A stretch of DNA of 64,000 nucleotides, from assembly GCA_009763385.1 (NCBI GenBank), contig CM019826.1, positions 62,063,790 through 62,127,789 on the forward strand, given 5' to 3'. Made by a program: the position numbers and the translations under genes. The DNA comes from Coix lacryma-jobi var. lacryma-jobi. Taxonomy: Eukaryota > Streptophyta > Magnoliopsida > Poales > Poaceae. The notes under the pieces are model-generated. The model was not told the DNA's origin and did not search any database. It saw only the letters and a list, made by a program, of their open reading frames with translations. Of the stretch, positions 1 to 12,182 are shown piece after piece (the stretch's first letter is position 1; each line of letters starts with the position of its first letter).

Positions 1-2370
1 TCTCAAACTCCCTACTCATAGTGTCTGCAAACTTGGCAACCAAAGTGTGAGAAGAACCACCGAAAATGATATCATCCACGTAAATCTGGACCAAGAGAGT
101 GTCATTGCCTTGCTTGAGGAGAAAAAGAGTTTTATCCACACATCCCATTTTAAAACCCGTAGCAAGCAAAAAGGTTTTCAACCTATCATACCAGGCTCCA
201 GGGGCTTGTTTCAAACCATACAAAGCTTTGTGAAGTTTAAAGACATGGTTTGGAAACTTGAGATTTTTGAAACCGGGGGGTTGTTTCACATACACCTCTT
301 CTTCTATGTAGCCGTTTAAGAAGGCACTCTTGACATCCATTTGAAAAAGTTTAAACCCTTTGGATGCAGCAAAAGCCAAGAGTATCCTAATTGCCTCCAA
401 ACGAGCTACAGGAGCAAATGTCTCCTAGCTACAGGAGCAAAAGTCTCCTCATAGTCTATTCCCTCCTTCTGACTATACCCCTAGGCTACTAGCCTGGCCT
501 TGTTTCTCATAACATGGCCATCCTCTCCTTGTTTGTTTTTTAAAACCCATTTTGTCCCAATAGGATGACAGTCAGGAGGAAGAGGAACAAGAACCCAAAC
601 CTGATTTCTTTCAAAATTTTCCAACTTCTCATGCATGGCATTGACCCAATCCGGATCAGATAAAGCGTGTCCAACATCTCGGGGTTCAAAATCAGCAACA
701 AATGCAGAATGAGCAAAGTGAGAGATTTGTTGTGACCTTGACCGAGTGACACGTTCGCCGATGTTGCCGATCATCTGCTAAGGCGGGTGTTGGCGCTGGA
801 TGTGTCGTGGTGCCTCCCGAGCTGATATAGTCTCCCCCTCAACAGCAGCTGGTGCCTCCTCGGGTATGAAAGGTACCGCTCGAGGTGGCGGATCCCACGG
901 CCCCCATGTAGTAGAGGAAGAAGGGTAGGGGCCGTGAGTGGTAGTCGAGGCCGCTCTTTGTGGCTCAGCAGGTGGAGGTGGTGCTGGGTCATCTATCCCT
1001 TCAGCACCCTCGTCCTCATCATCAAAAAGAGGTTCTCCAACCTCATGATCACCTGCACGCTCAAAACGAGAAGAAGGACAAACCATAGTCTCATCGAAGG
1101 TGACATCTGATGTCTCCATGACTCGGTTAGTATCAACGTTAAGTACACGATATGCACGAGTGTGAGTGCCATAACCCAAAAATACACCGTCTGAAGAACG
1201 AGACTCAAATTTGTCCAGGTTGCCTTTCTTGAGTATAAAACAGTGGCAACCAAAAACTCTAAAATAACTCACCTTGGGGAGTTTTCCAAAACGCAACTCA
1301 TAAGAAGTGTTTTTCAAGAAGGCTCAGAGAAAAATGCGATTGGAAATATAGCATACAGTGCTCATAGCTTCGGCCCAATATCGCCTAGGAGTCCTATGCT
1401 CATCGAGCATCGTCCTGGCCATCTCTACAAGGGTCCGATTCTTCCTCTCTACAACACCATTTTGTGGCGGTGTGTAGGGGGAAGAAAACTGATGCTCCAA
1501 ACCCAAAGAGTTACAAAACTTCTCAAAATCCGAATTCTTGAATTCGGAACCATTATCACTCCGAATTTCTCGCATTGAGTTCATAGGGAACTCATACTGA
1601 AGACGCAAAATCAGATTGCGAGCAAAGGAGAAAGTCTCGGTCTTCTCAGCTAAAAAGAAGACCCACGAATATCTCGAAAAATCGTCAACAACAACAAGCA
1701 CATACCACTTCCCCCCAACCGAGCTCACCCAAGCCGGACCAACAAGGTCCATGTGCAAAAGCTCTCCAGGGCGCTTAGTCATGACCTGAGTCACTGGATG
1801 GTGGGGAGCGGCTACCATCTTCCCATGTCTACAAGAATGGCAAACAAGATCCTTCTCCATGGACAACTTGGGCAATCCTCAGATTAAGCCGAGTGAGCTA
1901 AGTCTTGCAAGCAAGTCGAAGCTCAGGTGACCGAGTCTCCTATGCCACTTCCAAAGATCAGAGGAGGAAGGTCTAGCCAAAAGACATCGAGAAATTCCAA
2001 ATGACTCCGAGAAATTCGCACGAAAGACTTTTCCAAAGGGCGAAATCAAACATACAAGATTGCCCTGAGGATCCAAAATGCGACTGAGATTCGGTTTGAA
2101 ACGAATCTCATAGTCATCATCAAAAAGTTGCGAAACAGAAAGAAGGTTAAAATGCAAGTTAGAAATAAGAGCAACATCGCGCAACACAAAGTGCTCATTA
2201 ACTCACACCGACCCACGAGACAACACTTTACCTTTGCTATTGTCGCCGAAGGTATTAAACTCCTTTCCGGCGATCGGACTAAGACTGGAGAACCACTTGG
2301 CGTTTACGGTCATGTGCCTCGAACACCCGGAATCCACCAACCAAACGTTCTCCAATCGTTTTACCTACAT
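1..2370 (-). pseudogene. pol: copia pol: protease, GAG-pre-integrase, integrase, start of reverse transcriptase (C1)
   Basis: The pol frame opens with an ATG at 2370 that overlaps the gag stop. Domains in order: aspartic protease with DSGCSRHM near 2330; GAG-pre-integrase with HRRLGHLSF (about 1920-1960) and the integrase zinc site CHSCRHGK (about 1820-1845); integrase core with VDDFSRYSW, RSDNGSEF and PPQNGVVERKNRT; the FRVFGCHCF block near 1240; then reverse transcriptase from about 640 with WVLKNKQGEDG and the catalytic YVDDIIFG close to base 60. The frame is collinear from 2370 to 481 but broken by in-frame stops at 2367-2365 (TAG), near 2191 (TGA), 1878-1876 (TGA), 1326-1324 (TGA), 780-778 (TAG) and 483-481 (TAG). 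A 23-base tandem duplication (404-426 and 427-449) then shifts the RT frame. It cannot make a functional enzyme. The gene continues beyond the window. Confidence 0.9.
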
Positions 2371-4946
2371 CAATAAAAAGACATAGGGTGAGCATACGGT
2401 CCAACACTGGGGTTAGTGAAGTAGGAAGAATACCAGTGTTGGGCCGGCTACTCAAAAGAACGGTTAGCAAAAAAACCATTCCTAGCATGCCTACGGGGAA
2501 AGCGATCACCACGCTGAGGAAAACGTGGTCCGCTAAGGGAGGAGCGTCCATCGCGGTACTCAAAACACGGTGGGGAAAAACGCTCAACTACAAAGCCACC
2601 GCCACGGGGTCCATAGCCTACAACTGCAGGCTCCCGCCGGGCACGACCTCCTCGCGGCCTAGGCCTAGTAACTTGAGGTTTTGGACCTCTAGGCCTAGCA
2701 GCACGCCTCTGAACGTTCGGCACATGTACATCATGGAAAAGATGGTACATGTCCGGGTTATTCATCTCCTTTGCACGGCGCACCTCTCTCTTGCGCCGAA
2801 AACAAAACTCACTCAAGTGTCCATCTCTCCCACAGTGCTCACAATGGTACCTCACCGCTGTCATAGGGGGTTGTTGGTACTCACGGTAGTGGGTGTGGAT
2901 CACTTTGCCCTTCTGTGGCATAAGCTCCTCCTGGATGGGTGGCATTGTGTCTAGCTTGTTCTTGAGGTGGTTTGGTTTAGGAGCCCACAACTGTTTCTTG
3001 GGTGGAGCTCTCGGAGGTTCAACAAAGACCCCATCCTTGGTGTTAGGTTTGAGAGGCTCTTTGGGTGGAATCTTGGTAAGTTTGGGAGTAGTGGTGGAGT
3101 TGGGCTTCTCACATGGGTTTAGACCACTCGACTCTCCAATCTTGCCAAAAGATGAAGCACACTCAACACCCTGAGCAAAGCCTACACCTGGACCTCCAGC
3201 AGCACGCTTGAACTGGGAGATCATCATCCCAAGCTGCGGCTCACCACTCGACACCCATGACAAGATGGTCTGAAGGTATGTGTTTTCCTCCTCGGTTTGC
3301 ATCTTGTCATGCTTCACATTTGCGATCTCCATCTCCAAACCCTCACATAGAATGCACCTAGTCACCCAAGTGCTACCCGAGCTGGCCTTCTCAAGAGACA
3401 CAATCTTGGCATTCTTCTCTGCCAACTCAGTTTGCAAGCCAGCACATGACTTGCACGCACCCAACAACGAGGATCTAGCCTTAAGCTCATCCACCTCTCC
3501 TACCAACGCAACATACTTACCTATCAATGTGAGAAGTTCAGTCATGTGCGTGGAGCACATCTCACACTCCTCCTCATCTGTGACAACAACGGTGGACTTG
3601 ACAGATTCAAGTTCCTTCACCGTATCCTCCCACTTCTGCCTAAACTCCTTACGCTCTCTAGCAGCGCGCCTAAGCAGCTTGTCTTGACTAAGGAGAGCGG
3701 CAGTAAGTTTCTCGACCTCAGCAGAAAGCTCATCGGGGGTCTGAGATACCTGGGAGGTGTCATCATCGTTGTCGTCATTCTGAGGAATGTCCTCCAGCTC
3801 GCCGTCGACCTCCTTGCCGAGGGCCATGGTGCAGAAGCCCTCGTTGTCGGCGAAGAAGCAGAGGCCGTTCAGCTTGTCCTCGATCCTCTTCTTCTTCTCG
3901 GACTCGTCGTCGCTTGAGGCAGCGGAGTTGTCATCCGAGTCGTCGACATCGCTGAGCGTGGCGAAGAAAGCACGCTGCTCAGCCTGGGCCTTCTCCAAGT
4001 ATTTCGTCTTGATGTACTCCTTGTCGAAGCTGCCCTTCCGCTTGTGCTTCGTGGGGACGTACTTCTCCTTGCGCTTGCCGGAGTCGTACTTGTTCCCATG
4101 ATCCGCCTTGCCGAAGACTTGCTTGTTCTTCTTCGGGCAATTGGCGATGAAGTGGTTGGGGTCGCCGCACTCGAAACATCCTGAGCGTCCTCCTCCGCGG
4201 CGACGGTTCATGCGGTTGTTGTGGAACCGCGAGAACCGGTTGGCAGAAAGAAGTGAAGACAAGGCAAAGCCTCCACAGGGGTTAGCAGAAGAGCCAGAAA
4301 GCAAAGCCATCGACAGGCCAGAAGGATTCTCATAAGAAGCCCTCGCCATGGCATCGATCTCACTGGACTTGAGCTTACTGAAGAGCTCATCGCATGTGAG
4401 AGTCTCATAGTTAGGCGATTCGATGATCGCCTGGACCTTTGAGTCCCACACCGACCGATCAAGAGTATGCAAAAGCTTCAAAGCTCTCTCATGACTGTCG
4501 AAAGGCAACAGCTCCTTATTAGCCCTCATCCTGTTGACAATCACCTGAAAGCGAGCGAATAAACTCTCTATGCTCTCGCCAGGCATATGTCGAAAGTTCT
4601 CATACTCTCGCTTGTGCGACTCGTAGAGACGGGTTTTGACTTGAGAGGTTCCCTCTTGGAAACGCATGAGGGATGTCCAAATCTCCTGAGCCGTAGCGAG
4701 GTGAGAAATGCGATCAAACTCTGTCATGCTCAAGCATGAGAAAAGAGCATTACGGGCTTGGCTATTGGCATCGTGATCATTGATCTGACGCTGAGTAACA
4801 CGAGCAACCAAGACCACGTAATCAGCGGAGTTGCAAATATCCCAGATGGAAGCACCCATACTCTGCAGATAGGCCGACATGCGTATCTTCCAATACGCAT
4901 AGTTCGTCCCATCGAAAAATGGCGGTTTGCCCACGCCGCGATCCAT
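2370..4946 (-). pseudogene. gag: copia gag, long form with two zinc knuckles (C1)
   Basis: The gene starts at ATG 4946 (MDRGVGKPPFFDGTNYAYWK), 50 bases inside the PBS, and is open for 832 codons. Gag forms the virus-like particle and binds element RNA. Visible parts: N-terminal capsid-type domain (residues about 1-210, with YWKIRM and FQEGTSQVKTRLYESHKREYE); first CCHC knuckle CFECGDPNHFIANC near residue 256; a basic segment; an acidic D/S-rich stretch; a coiled-coil-like region (LTAALLSQDKLLRRAARERK); and a second CCHC, CEHCGRDGHLSEFC (2802-2843). A TAG at 2450-2448 ends the open frame early. The same frame continues with PAQHWYSS through the QHWY..Y.NPSV.PYAH tail shared with the C3 copy and stops properly at TGA 2372-2370. 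The stop overlaps the pol ATG. Only one stop codon separates it from a full-length gag. Confidence 0.88.
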
Positions 4947-4995
4947 GTCGCCTTCTGTGGATCTGGAACCGGCTAAGGTGTAAGATCCTTAACCC

Positions 4996-5008
4996 GCTCT
5001 GATACCAA
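4996..5008 (-). promoter_or_regulatory. primer binding site of C1 (tRNA-Met type)
   Basis: On the minus strand the sequence TTGGTATCAGAGC follows the LTR end by one base. It matches the 3' end of initiator tRNA-Met, the usual minus-strand DNA primer of plant copia elements. Confidence 0.9.
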
Positions 5009-5426
5009 TTGAAGGACCGAGAATGCAATAGCAAGGCGACCAGAGGGGGGGGGTCAATGAGAGCTCAAAAATTTCTCTCGAAACTTTGGCCTTTGTCCCA
5101 CAAATCAACCCCCGAAAGCTTCGATCAAAACCGTGATGCCCATGACCCTTGGAAGAGGGTGGATGATCCCTAGGATCACAGCGAGGCACCACAAAGTGAT
5201 AGCAAACCAACCGCCAAAGACACCGGCACAAGTTTGCCCCCTAAAACCCAAGTTCCGAATGTAGATGGAAGGCTACGTCAAGAAATTCCCAAATACTGAT
5301 GCTAACAAGTAGCAAAGATACCTAGAGAACTTCCTTGGTCAACTTTAGGGCCAAACGAGAAGTCCGGAAATCAAGCGAAGAAGCCGGGAGAGCAAACGCA
5401 CTAAAACGCAACACTCAGCAGGATCC

Positions 5427-5661
5427 CGGACTGTCTGGCCCTGAGGTCCCGGACTGTCCGCCCCTACTGCGGACTGTTCGCGAGGGGATGGCGGACTGTC
5501 CGCCGGCCAACTGAGCGAAACAGCACAGCTGCTGAAGTTCGCTGGACCCTTCCCGGACAGTCCGCCGGTGTAAAAACAGTAAACCGTCCAAAGAACACAG
5601 CCACTGATCCGGCTGATCCCCGACGCGCGGACTATCCGCCGGTCAAACCGCAGACTGTCCG
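5427..5661. repeat. palindrome array CGGAC(T/A)GTCCG in C1 LTR
   Basis: Seven copies, intact or slightly changed, start near 5427, 5449, 5469, 5491, 5553, 5627 and 5649. The core CGGACTGTCCG is a 5-bp inverted repeat around one base. The same array occupies the same place in the C2 5' LTR (23448-23691) and, as CGGACAGTCCG, in C3 (58764-59028). Confidence 0.85.
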
Positions 5662-5834
5662 TGACCGCCCAGTGAGGGCGATTTCAGTCGCCCTTCACAC
5701 ACAACCTCTCAAATCCGAATCAAAACTCAATCCCACGTTCTCAAACGTAGAGAGGATGATCACGAGGTAGTTAGGAGACTATCCCCAAGAAATCATCCGC
5801 TCAAATCAACTCAATCATCGGGAAATCGAAAGGG

Positions 5835-5839
5835 GAGGA
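5835..5839. other. left target site duplication GAGGA
   Basis: GAGGA directly precedes the 5' LTR TGTTGG and is repeated at 13945-13949 directly after the 3' LTR end ACCAACA. A perfect 5-bp TSD marks an intact integration. Confidence 0.92.
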
Positions 5840-7156
5840 TGTTGGCGCTGGTTATCTATCAAAATTAGAGGATAAATAAATATGAAAAGGACATGTTGTT
5901 ATCACCAACAAAGGTTTAGGGTTTTAATTGACAATATTCCATGAGTTTTGGTGAATTGTGATTCTGCAGGGACTAAACCAGGAAACCAGCGCTGATTGCT
6001 TCCCCTAGAAGGAAACTGACGCGAGATAACGCAACCGACACGTCAGGAATATTCCAGAAGGTTCTAGAGGACACCAAAGGACTCCACGAGGCGGGACACG
6101 TCGAGAGGCTGCCAGGTGGGACCGACCGGTCCCACCCTTAGACCGGTCGGTCTCCCCCCAGGCCCGCTGGCTTCCGTCTTCTACAAGCTTCCTCCATCGA
6201 CCTCTAGGATGCATCTTAGCCGTACCATAAGTCGGTTTGATCCAACGGCCGCGGTTGATCCCTTAGGGCTATATAAGCAGCCCCAGACCTCCCTCTCCAG
6301 GCATCTCCATCTTCATTATTCATATCCACATCAGAAACTAGGGTTCCAATGTAGAAGTAGAGGTCCCTCTAGATGAATCTCTTCTAGTTCATCTAGAATT
6401 AGATCTAGTTCATCTAGTTGTAATCAAGAGTTAGCTTTCAAGTAGAAGACTAGATACCCCTCAAGTAGGATTAGAACCTAGTCTTATTCTAGAACTAGAA
6501 GGGAGAGAGATAGGAAGAGATCAAGAGGAAGCTCCGGCCTGTCGGATCAACTTCTTCATCTTGTACATGTGGATTCAAGTTCTTCATCGACTTGCTTCAA
6601 CGATTGTTTCGGTAATCAACATCTATATTTAAGTTTGAGCCATTGTTCTTATTGTTCTTAAGGTTTATGACTCTCTTTTGAGTACTTTAATTCTAGTCGC
6701 TCTAGAGTTAGAGTAGTTGGATAGTATAAGCGTGGTGCTTAGACTTGATAGCTCATTTTTACCTCCTATAACGCCGGTAGTAGTGGTAGTTCGCAAGGGT
6801 GACTCTTATAGCCTTGTTGATTCTTCTATAGTCCACTTACCCGTGTGTAGGCTCGGTAGGATTATACATTTGCATAAAAGAATCATACTCTGTTGTGACC
6901 TTTTATGGCAACTTCCCCATTAAGAATAATAAACATATCACTCTTAAGTTGGATTTAGATAACCTTAGTGATCCCCTCTATACTTTTAGCTTCTCCGTCC
7001 TTGTTAGTTACTCAGGGGTTATACACTTAAGACTCCACGCTATCCGTTCCCTTGGGTTCGATATTAAAACTGGGTTACTCTGGTGAAGTGCTACATCGGT
7101 AGATCTTATCTGTGCGCTTGCGGATAAAGTAGAGTGTGCGTTAATTTATACCAACA
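5840..7156 (+). repeat. 5' LTR of nested gypsy element
   Basis: Runs from TGTTGGCGCTGG to ACCAACA (1317 bp). It matches 12611-13944 over its whole length, with scattered substitutions. It contains two GC-rich palindromes upstream of a TATA box. Short ORFs within it are not genes. Confidence 0.92.
6115..6277 (+). promoter_or_regulatory. LTR promoter: two palindromes and TATA box
   Basis: GGTGGGACC-gacc-GGTCCCACC (6115-6136) is a perfect 9-bp inverted repeat with a four-base loop. AGACC-ggtc-GGTCT (6140-6153) follows at once. A TATA box, CTATATAAG, lies at 6269-6277. The same layout is kept in the 3' LTR (palindromes 12887-12908 and 12912-12925, TATA 13041-13049). TATA assignment is from sequence alone. 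Confidence 0.7.
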
Positions 7157-7164
7157 AGCATTTC

Positions 7165-7182
7165 TGGCGCCGTTGCCGGGGA
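7165..7182 (+). promoter_or_regulatory. primer binding site, tRNA-Asp type
   Basis: TGGCGCCGTTGCCGGGGA lies 8 bases after the 5' LTR end. It is the complement of the tRNA-Asp 3' end, known as the PBS of Athila and related grass gypsy elements. Confidence 0.92.
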
Positions 7183-8797
7183 ATGGTAGATCATCTTACA
7201 TCTTAAGTGTAACCTTGTAATCATACTTTTATCTTTTCCTTTTTTGTCCCAGTCTTTTCATTATTTTTGTTTTCATTCTTATGAATGTTGTTTTTGAATG
7301 CCACTCTTATCTATCACTACCTCATGAGCAAGCTATAACTAGTAGAATCCTTATACCCCATCATAATACCTGGTTATGAGCTATGCCTACCTTTTCTGCT
7401 GCACTGTCCTTGTAATGAGCATAGAAATATAATTATGAAAATATTCCTTCGGGTACTCTTGTCACTAACCTTTCCAGGTCTGGAGCAGAAAAGAACGAAG
7501 GAACAACAAATACAAGGTATGTCCCACCAATCATCATGCAACATTGAATTACAGGCTTTCTAAGAATATTTCTTGCCATGTTGCTATATTGGTTGTCCCT
7601 ACCTTTAGGATATGCTCATATACTAATCATACTCTTTCATCACCATTTGAATAAATCTCTACAATGCTTTCATGTTATCTTTATTTGCTATAGTATATAC
7701 TTTGGTTTTGAAGTATTATCATACACCTTTTAAATTAGGCATGGAGCCTAGTTTAACTGTTTTCATGAATTAAAGTAAGACATGGTGTCTGGTTTGATTC
7801 TTGAGCTAAAAGGTGTGCTGATTTTACCTCTAAAGGCTTTTAAATTAAGTATGGTGCTTAGGTTAAAATGCCTTCCTAAATCAAATTAGACGTGGTGTCT
7901 AGGTTGATTTCTGAACTGATAGTATGCTATAGTAGATATTAGATATTTTGTTGGACTAACCCCTATAGGAAACTTTCAATATCAATTTGGGAAAGTCCTG
8001 AGATGAACTCACATCGGAGATGAAGCAAGGCATACAATGAACTTCAACAAATTTGCACAATGAAGACTCATCTCATTCATCATGGATGAAAGAACTGTGA
8101 GTATCAAAGTTTATTATTTTGTCTTCTACTGCAAGTTATCTTTTGCCTTGAATCATGTTAAAGTGCAGCCAACACATAAAATACCGGTATGTGCTAAAAT
8201 AATCCTAAAAACATCTTTTTAGTAGCATAGATGCAAAATACACAAGTTGTGGATAATAACTCATGCTTCAAATTCTTGCAATCCTTCGGGTATATATCCA
8301 CTAACGTTACGCAGGAGAGAGATTTTGTTCATCCATGGTTTGGTCTAAACATTGAAGATCCAGAACCCAAACCATAGACACACAAACCTACTCTCAGATC
8401 ACAAATGGTGCTAGCCTAGCTTTGAGTCTTGCTTGGGCACTAATGACAAACAGGATGCAATTTACCTCATATGAGACAACCTATGCCTGCAACCATCATT
8501 GTCCAAGACATCAAGACAAGAAGTGGGAAGTTATCCTCTTTTCTAATCAAGAGCTAGCTTGGAAGACAAGATGGTACCACTACAACAATAGCAAGATCTA
8601 CAAGTCAAACACATGAACATGTTGTTGGGAGTCCATCTACATCACAAGCCAGCCTAGGAGAGACGATTCTGTTGTCTAGATGTGTTTCACAATCAAAGGG
8701 AGAAAGGAGAAAGCCACTTCCAGACATATTGATCTCCTCCTCACCACTTTGATCAATACAAACCACTAGATGCTATCCCAGTCAAGAAGAAGAATAT

Positions 8798-8884
8798 GAT
8801 CCACCACTCATTCTTGGAAGATCGTTCTTGAACACTATCAATGTTATCATCTTTGCTGAACCTGGAGAAGTCAACTTTTGGATC
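8798..8884 (+). pseudogene. gypsy aspartic protease tail, relic 1
   Basis: The frame starting at 8798 reads DPPLILGRSFLNTINVIIFA. This matches the C-terminal ILGR.FL...A.I block of retroviral-type proteases in Athila gypsy elements. Only about 29 codons are recognisable and flanking frames are broken. With the second relic at 10204 it shows the element descends from, or captured pieces of, an autonomous gypsy element. Confidence 0.6.
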
Positions 8885-10203
8885 TCTCGCTGCATCTTCA
8901 ACATCTACAATTATTTATGAGCAGCCAAAGAGAACCAAGAGAAGACCTCAAAGGAAGAGCCAACTACCAAGAATTGAGGAGGGCATCATGAGGGATGAAG
9001 CCACTGCACCACAAGAGTTAGAAGATGGAGAGATAGTACCTGACCTAGCAAATCAAGAAGAACATCCGTTAGGATCTCCATCATCTAGACACTGTTGAGA
9101 GGACAAGTCTCAGTTGTGACATTACAAGACAAAAGACTCTCATGGAGGCACTCGAGTAGCAGCTCTAAATTCAAGTCTCTTGCCAACCCAATGATTAAAG
9201 GAAAACAAGAAAGGTTGACAAGAGAAGAATGCGCAACTGTCCCTACATCCTCATAATACAGAATTAAGACAAGAAAGAGAGGGGATCCTAGTCAGCATAC
9301 TCGAAGAACAATGCGCCTTCACTGATAAGTCAACACAAGAGAAGGAAGATCGATACCTCTAAAGATAATTCCACTATGATCTTCCTCCTCTCAATCAAAC
9401 TGTGAGACAAACAAGAGAAGACAAGTAATTCATAAACAACAACCAGCTAGACAAGAAGAGCTTCCACAAGGTGGTTCAACACATCACGCTTCAATCACAA
9501 AGTAACATTTCAAGGTAAGTAACCATCACTTTAAAAGCTTATTCTTGATTCTAGTATGAACATAAATAAAGAACTAAACATGTTTAAGTTGCACCTCACT
9601 TGATCCAACCTAATCAACTCAACATGTTTAGTCCTTTGATCTTTGTTCCTAGCTCTACTCTCTTGAATCTCACTGTCTTAACTAAATGAGCTAAAATGTT
9701 GTGCATCTAACCTTTGGAAAATGATATATCTCAATTATGAAAAGATCGACACTTTATGCATAGATTATCCTTCCTTGGGTTATGTAATTTGATCTGTTAA
9801 ATATTTTAAGATGATACTTTTATGCTCATCCTCTGATCCTGTCACTCATGCTAAGATTGAATAGAACACATAAACAACAAGTTTGTCTTGTGCAATGTGC
9901 CTAAGGTTAGAGGGGAATAAACAAAACTTTTGGTTCTGTTGGTGTTGTTCCACCAACAGAGCCCATGCACTTGATCTCTACCTTGTCTTTATGAGCAAGA
10001 CACACTCTCGAGCAAACATGGAGATTTATCACTCCCAAATTCTAACAGAGTAAAGGTCCTAGATCTACAAGAACATGCACACTGAGCAAGATGCTGCCAG
10101 CTTCCATAATTAGTGCTTCACTTCAAACTGCTGGACGAATGAAGAACATGAGTGACACCATATCAAGAGGCATACACAAGAACGAATGATGGAAGACGTC
10201 GTA

Positions 10204-10345
10204 GTCAGAATTAGAGGTCATGAAGTCCCCACAGACTTCTTGGTCCTCGACATGAGAAGACGATGATGTCCACCTCATCCTAGGAAGACCATTCCTCTAC
10301 GCTACAAGTGCAATCATCTACAAGAGGAAATCCATTTTCACTTTC
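10204..10345 (+). pseudogene. gypsy aspartic protease tail, relic 2
   Basis: The first frame gives VRIRGHEVPTDFLVLDM. After a frameshift near 10260 a second frame gives DDVHLILGRPFLYATSAIIY and KRKSIFTF. The ILGRPFL.T..A.I block is the C-terminal part of the gypsy protease. This copy keeps more upstream sequence than the relic at 8798. Confidence 0.65.
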
Positions 10346-12034
10346 CTAAAAAAAGGGGGTACGATGCTACTTTATCAACTACATGCCTAATGAAGCACCC
10401 AAGAAGAATAGAAGTGAAAGACGCTGCTCTCAACGTCAAAGAAGACAAACTATCAAGAATAGAGAGGTCAATCACGAAGAAGAAGCTATCGACACTCTCC
10501 TAGAAAAGAAAGTAGAGAAACCTCAAGACAGTAAACCACAGGAAGTGAAGACCCAGACCAAGAAAGTATGAAAGAAAAAAAGTCTGCACCTTAGAGGTAC
10601 AATCAATAACAACTTTCCAAACGTCTGACAAACCTTGGGAGGTCTGAACCAAGGGAGTGTCCGGTTCGTCGGACCTAAATATCCGAATCTTCGCCAAAAG
10701 GTAAAATCGGTAGTTATCCTCATATTTACTTTTCTGCATATTTCTCATATTTAATTCTTAGTTATTTATTGCATCATCATATTTAATCATTGCATCATCA
10801 TTTTTAATTCACAAATATTTTAATTTTTGCATTACATTAGAAAACAAAATAAAAATATTTCACTGCATCATAAAGCCTCATGTGAATAATTCTATGGCGT
10901 GTAAAAACCCACAGGAATGTTCACCGTGGTGGCATAAAAATAATAAAAATAAATATGCATGCATTCATCCAGTGTATTTTCTCTTGCATCATAAAAATAT
11001 AAAATATAAAAATATTAAGAAAGAGATCTTACTGAAATTCTGGACAACTAAGGCTTGAGTGGCCAACCTTAGTGCTTAATCTGTTCCACAAGTTTTGTTG
11101 TCTATTTGTGTTTCGCAGGATTTGGCCAAGAAAAGCTGACAAGCAAGTGAGTGCTCCATCTACTGTCTCAACAAACATCAACATCAATCAAAGCTCCGAT
11201 AGAGGAAGGACATATCCACTGCCAGTCTGCTCCATTGCAAGATCGAACGACTACGTCAACGTTCAGCTTGGGGGAAGGCACCCCCATGTATCCCCGTAAG
11301 TATCTTTATCCTCTTAAATTTTTCATTCTATAAACAGTTTCAAAACACCAAAAATATGTGAGCACATGAAGGCTCACCATTTATTAAAAAAAGACAAAAA
11401 TATATGGGCACATGAAGGCTCAACGCTATTAAGAGAACTAGCTTGGAGGAGACGCACCTCCGTTATCTTCGCGATTCAGGTATGACTTATTTATTACTAC
11501 TACTACTATTATTAGCTTTTATCCTAAAGTGTGTTAGATTAAATAAATAAAATAGTATGTCTAGTTTGTTTTAACAAGTTGATGACCAAAGAAGAATCCT
11601 CTCTCTCTAATCTATTGCATGGAAATGATGAATAGTTGCTCTATCTAATTTCTTTCAAGAACCTAGTCTTCAAAGCATGAGTTCTCCTCATTAATAATGA
11701 TGCCTTAAAATAAAATTAAATACATGGATGGCAAATACTTGACCTAAGGTCTAGGAAATTGGGATATGACATGTGATGATCTGAGCTGCTATTATCTTGT
11801 TCTAAACAACATTAAAGTTCTGGAGATTTCTAAATATAAACATGACTAATAATTGCATTGAGTTAAATTAAGCTTTGTGACCCTGTGAGATGTTATCTTG
11901 CCATTGAATTGAGATCACTTACACATTTCATCCATCTTCTGCATAATGCTCATAATTATCTGTTGCTACCCTCTCAGAAGTTTGTTGGAAGCATATGGCT
12001 ATTAAAAAAAAGAGAGAAAAGAAAAGAAAAAAAA

Positions 12035-12182
12035 AGAGATTCGAGGAAATAAAAAGGGACAAGTGTCCGAAACCTCAAAAAGATAGATCCCGAGGAAATA
12101 AAAAGGGACAAGTGTCCGGAACCGCGAAGAAAAAGAAAAAAAAGAGAAAAGAAATGTCAGAAAAAATGGGCACGTGCCCGAC
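12035..12182 (+). repeat. short hairpin repeats in purine-rich DNA
   Basis: A unit of about 57 bases (CGAGGAAATAAAAAGGGACAAG and following) is duplicated at about 12043-12125. Each copy contains GGACA-ag-TGTCC. A third related site reads GGGCACGTGCCC, a perfect 12-base palindrome, near 12169-12180. The surrounding strand is almost pure A/G. Confidence 0.7.

Larger units (their letters stand above)
5010..5839 (-). repeat. C1 5' LTR, 3' part (R/U5 side)
   Basis: The LTR terminus (TG on the plus strand at 5010) sits next to the PBS. The segment aligns by eye with 23037-23858 (C2), rc 37528-38302 (solo) and rc 58500-59269 (C3). It carries the palindrome cluster at 5427-5661. It ends at the target GAGGA (5835-5839) of the nested element and resumes at 13945. 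Net LTR length without the insertion is about 2.0 kb. Confidence 0.88.

Noticed and set aside
5427..5661. CRISPR-like array
   Set aside because: Repeats are 11-16 bases, irregularly spaced and inside an LTR of a plant retrotransposon.
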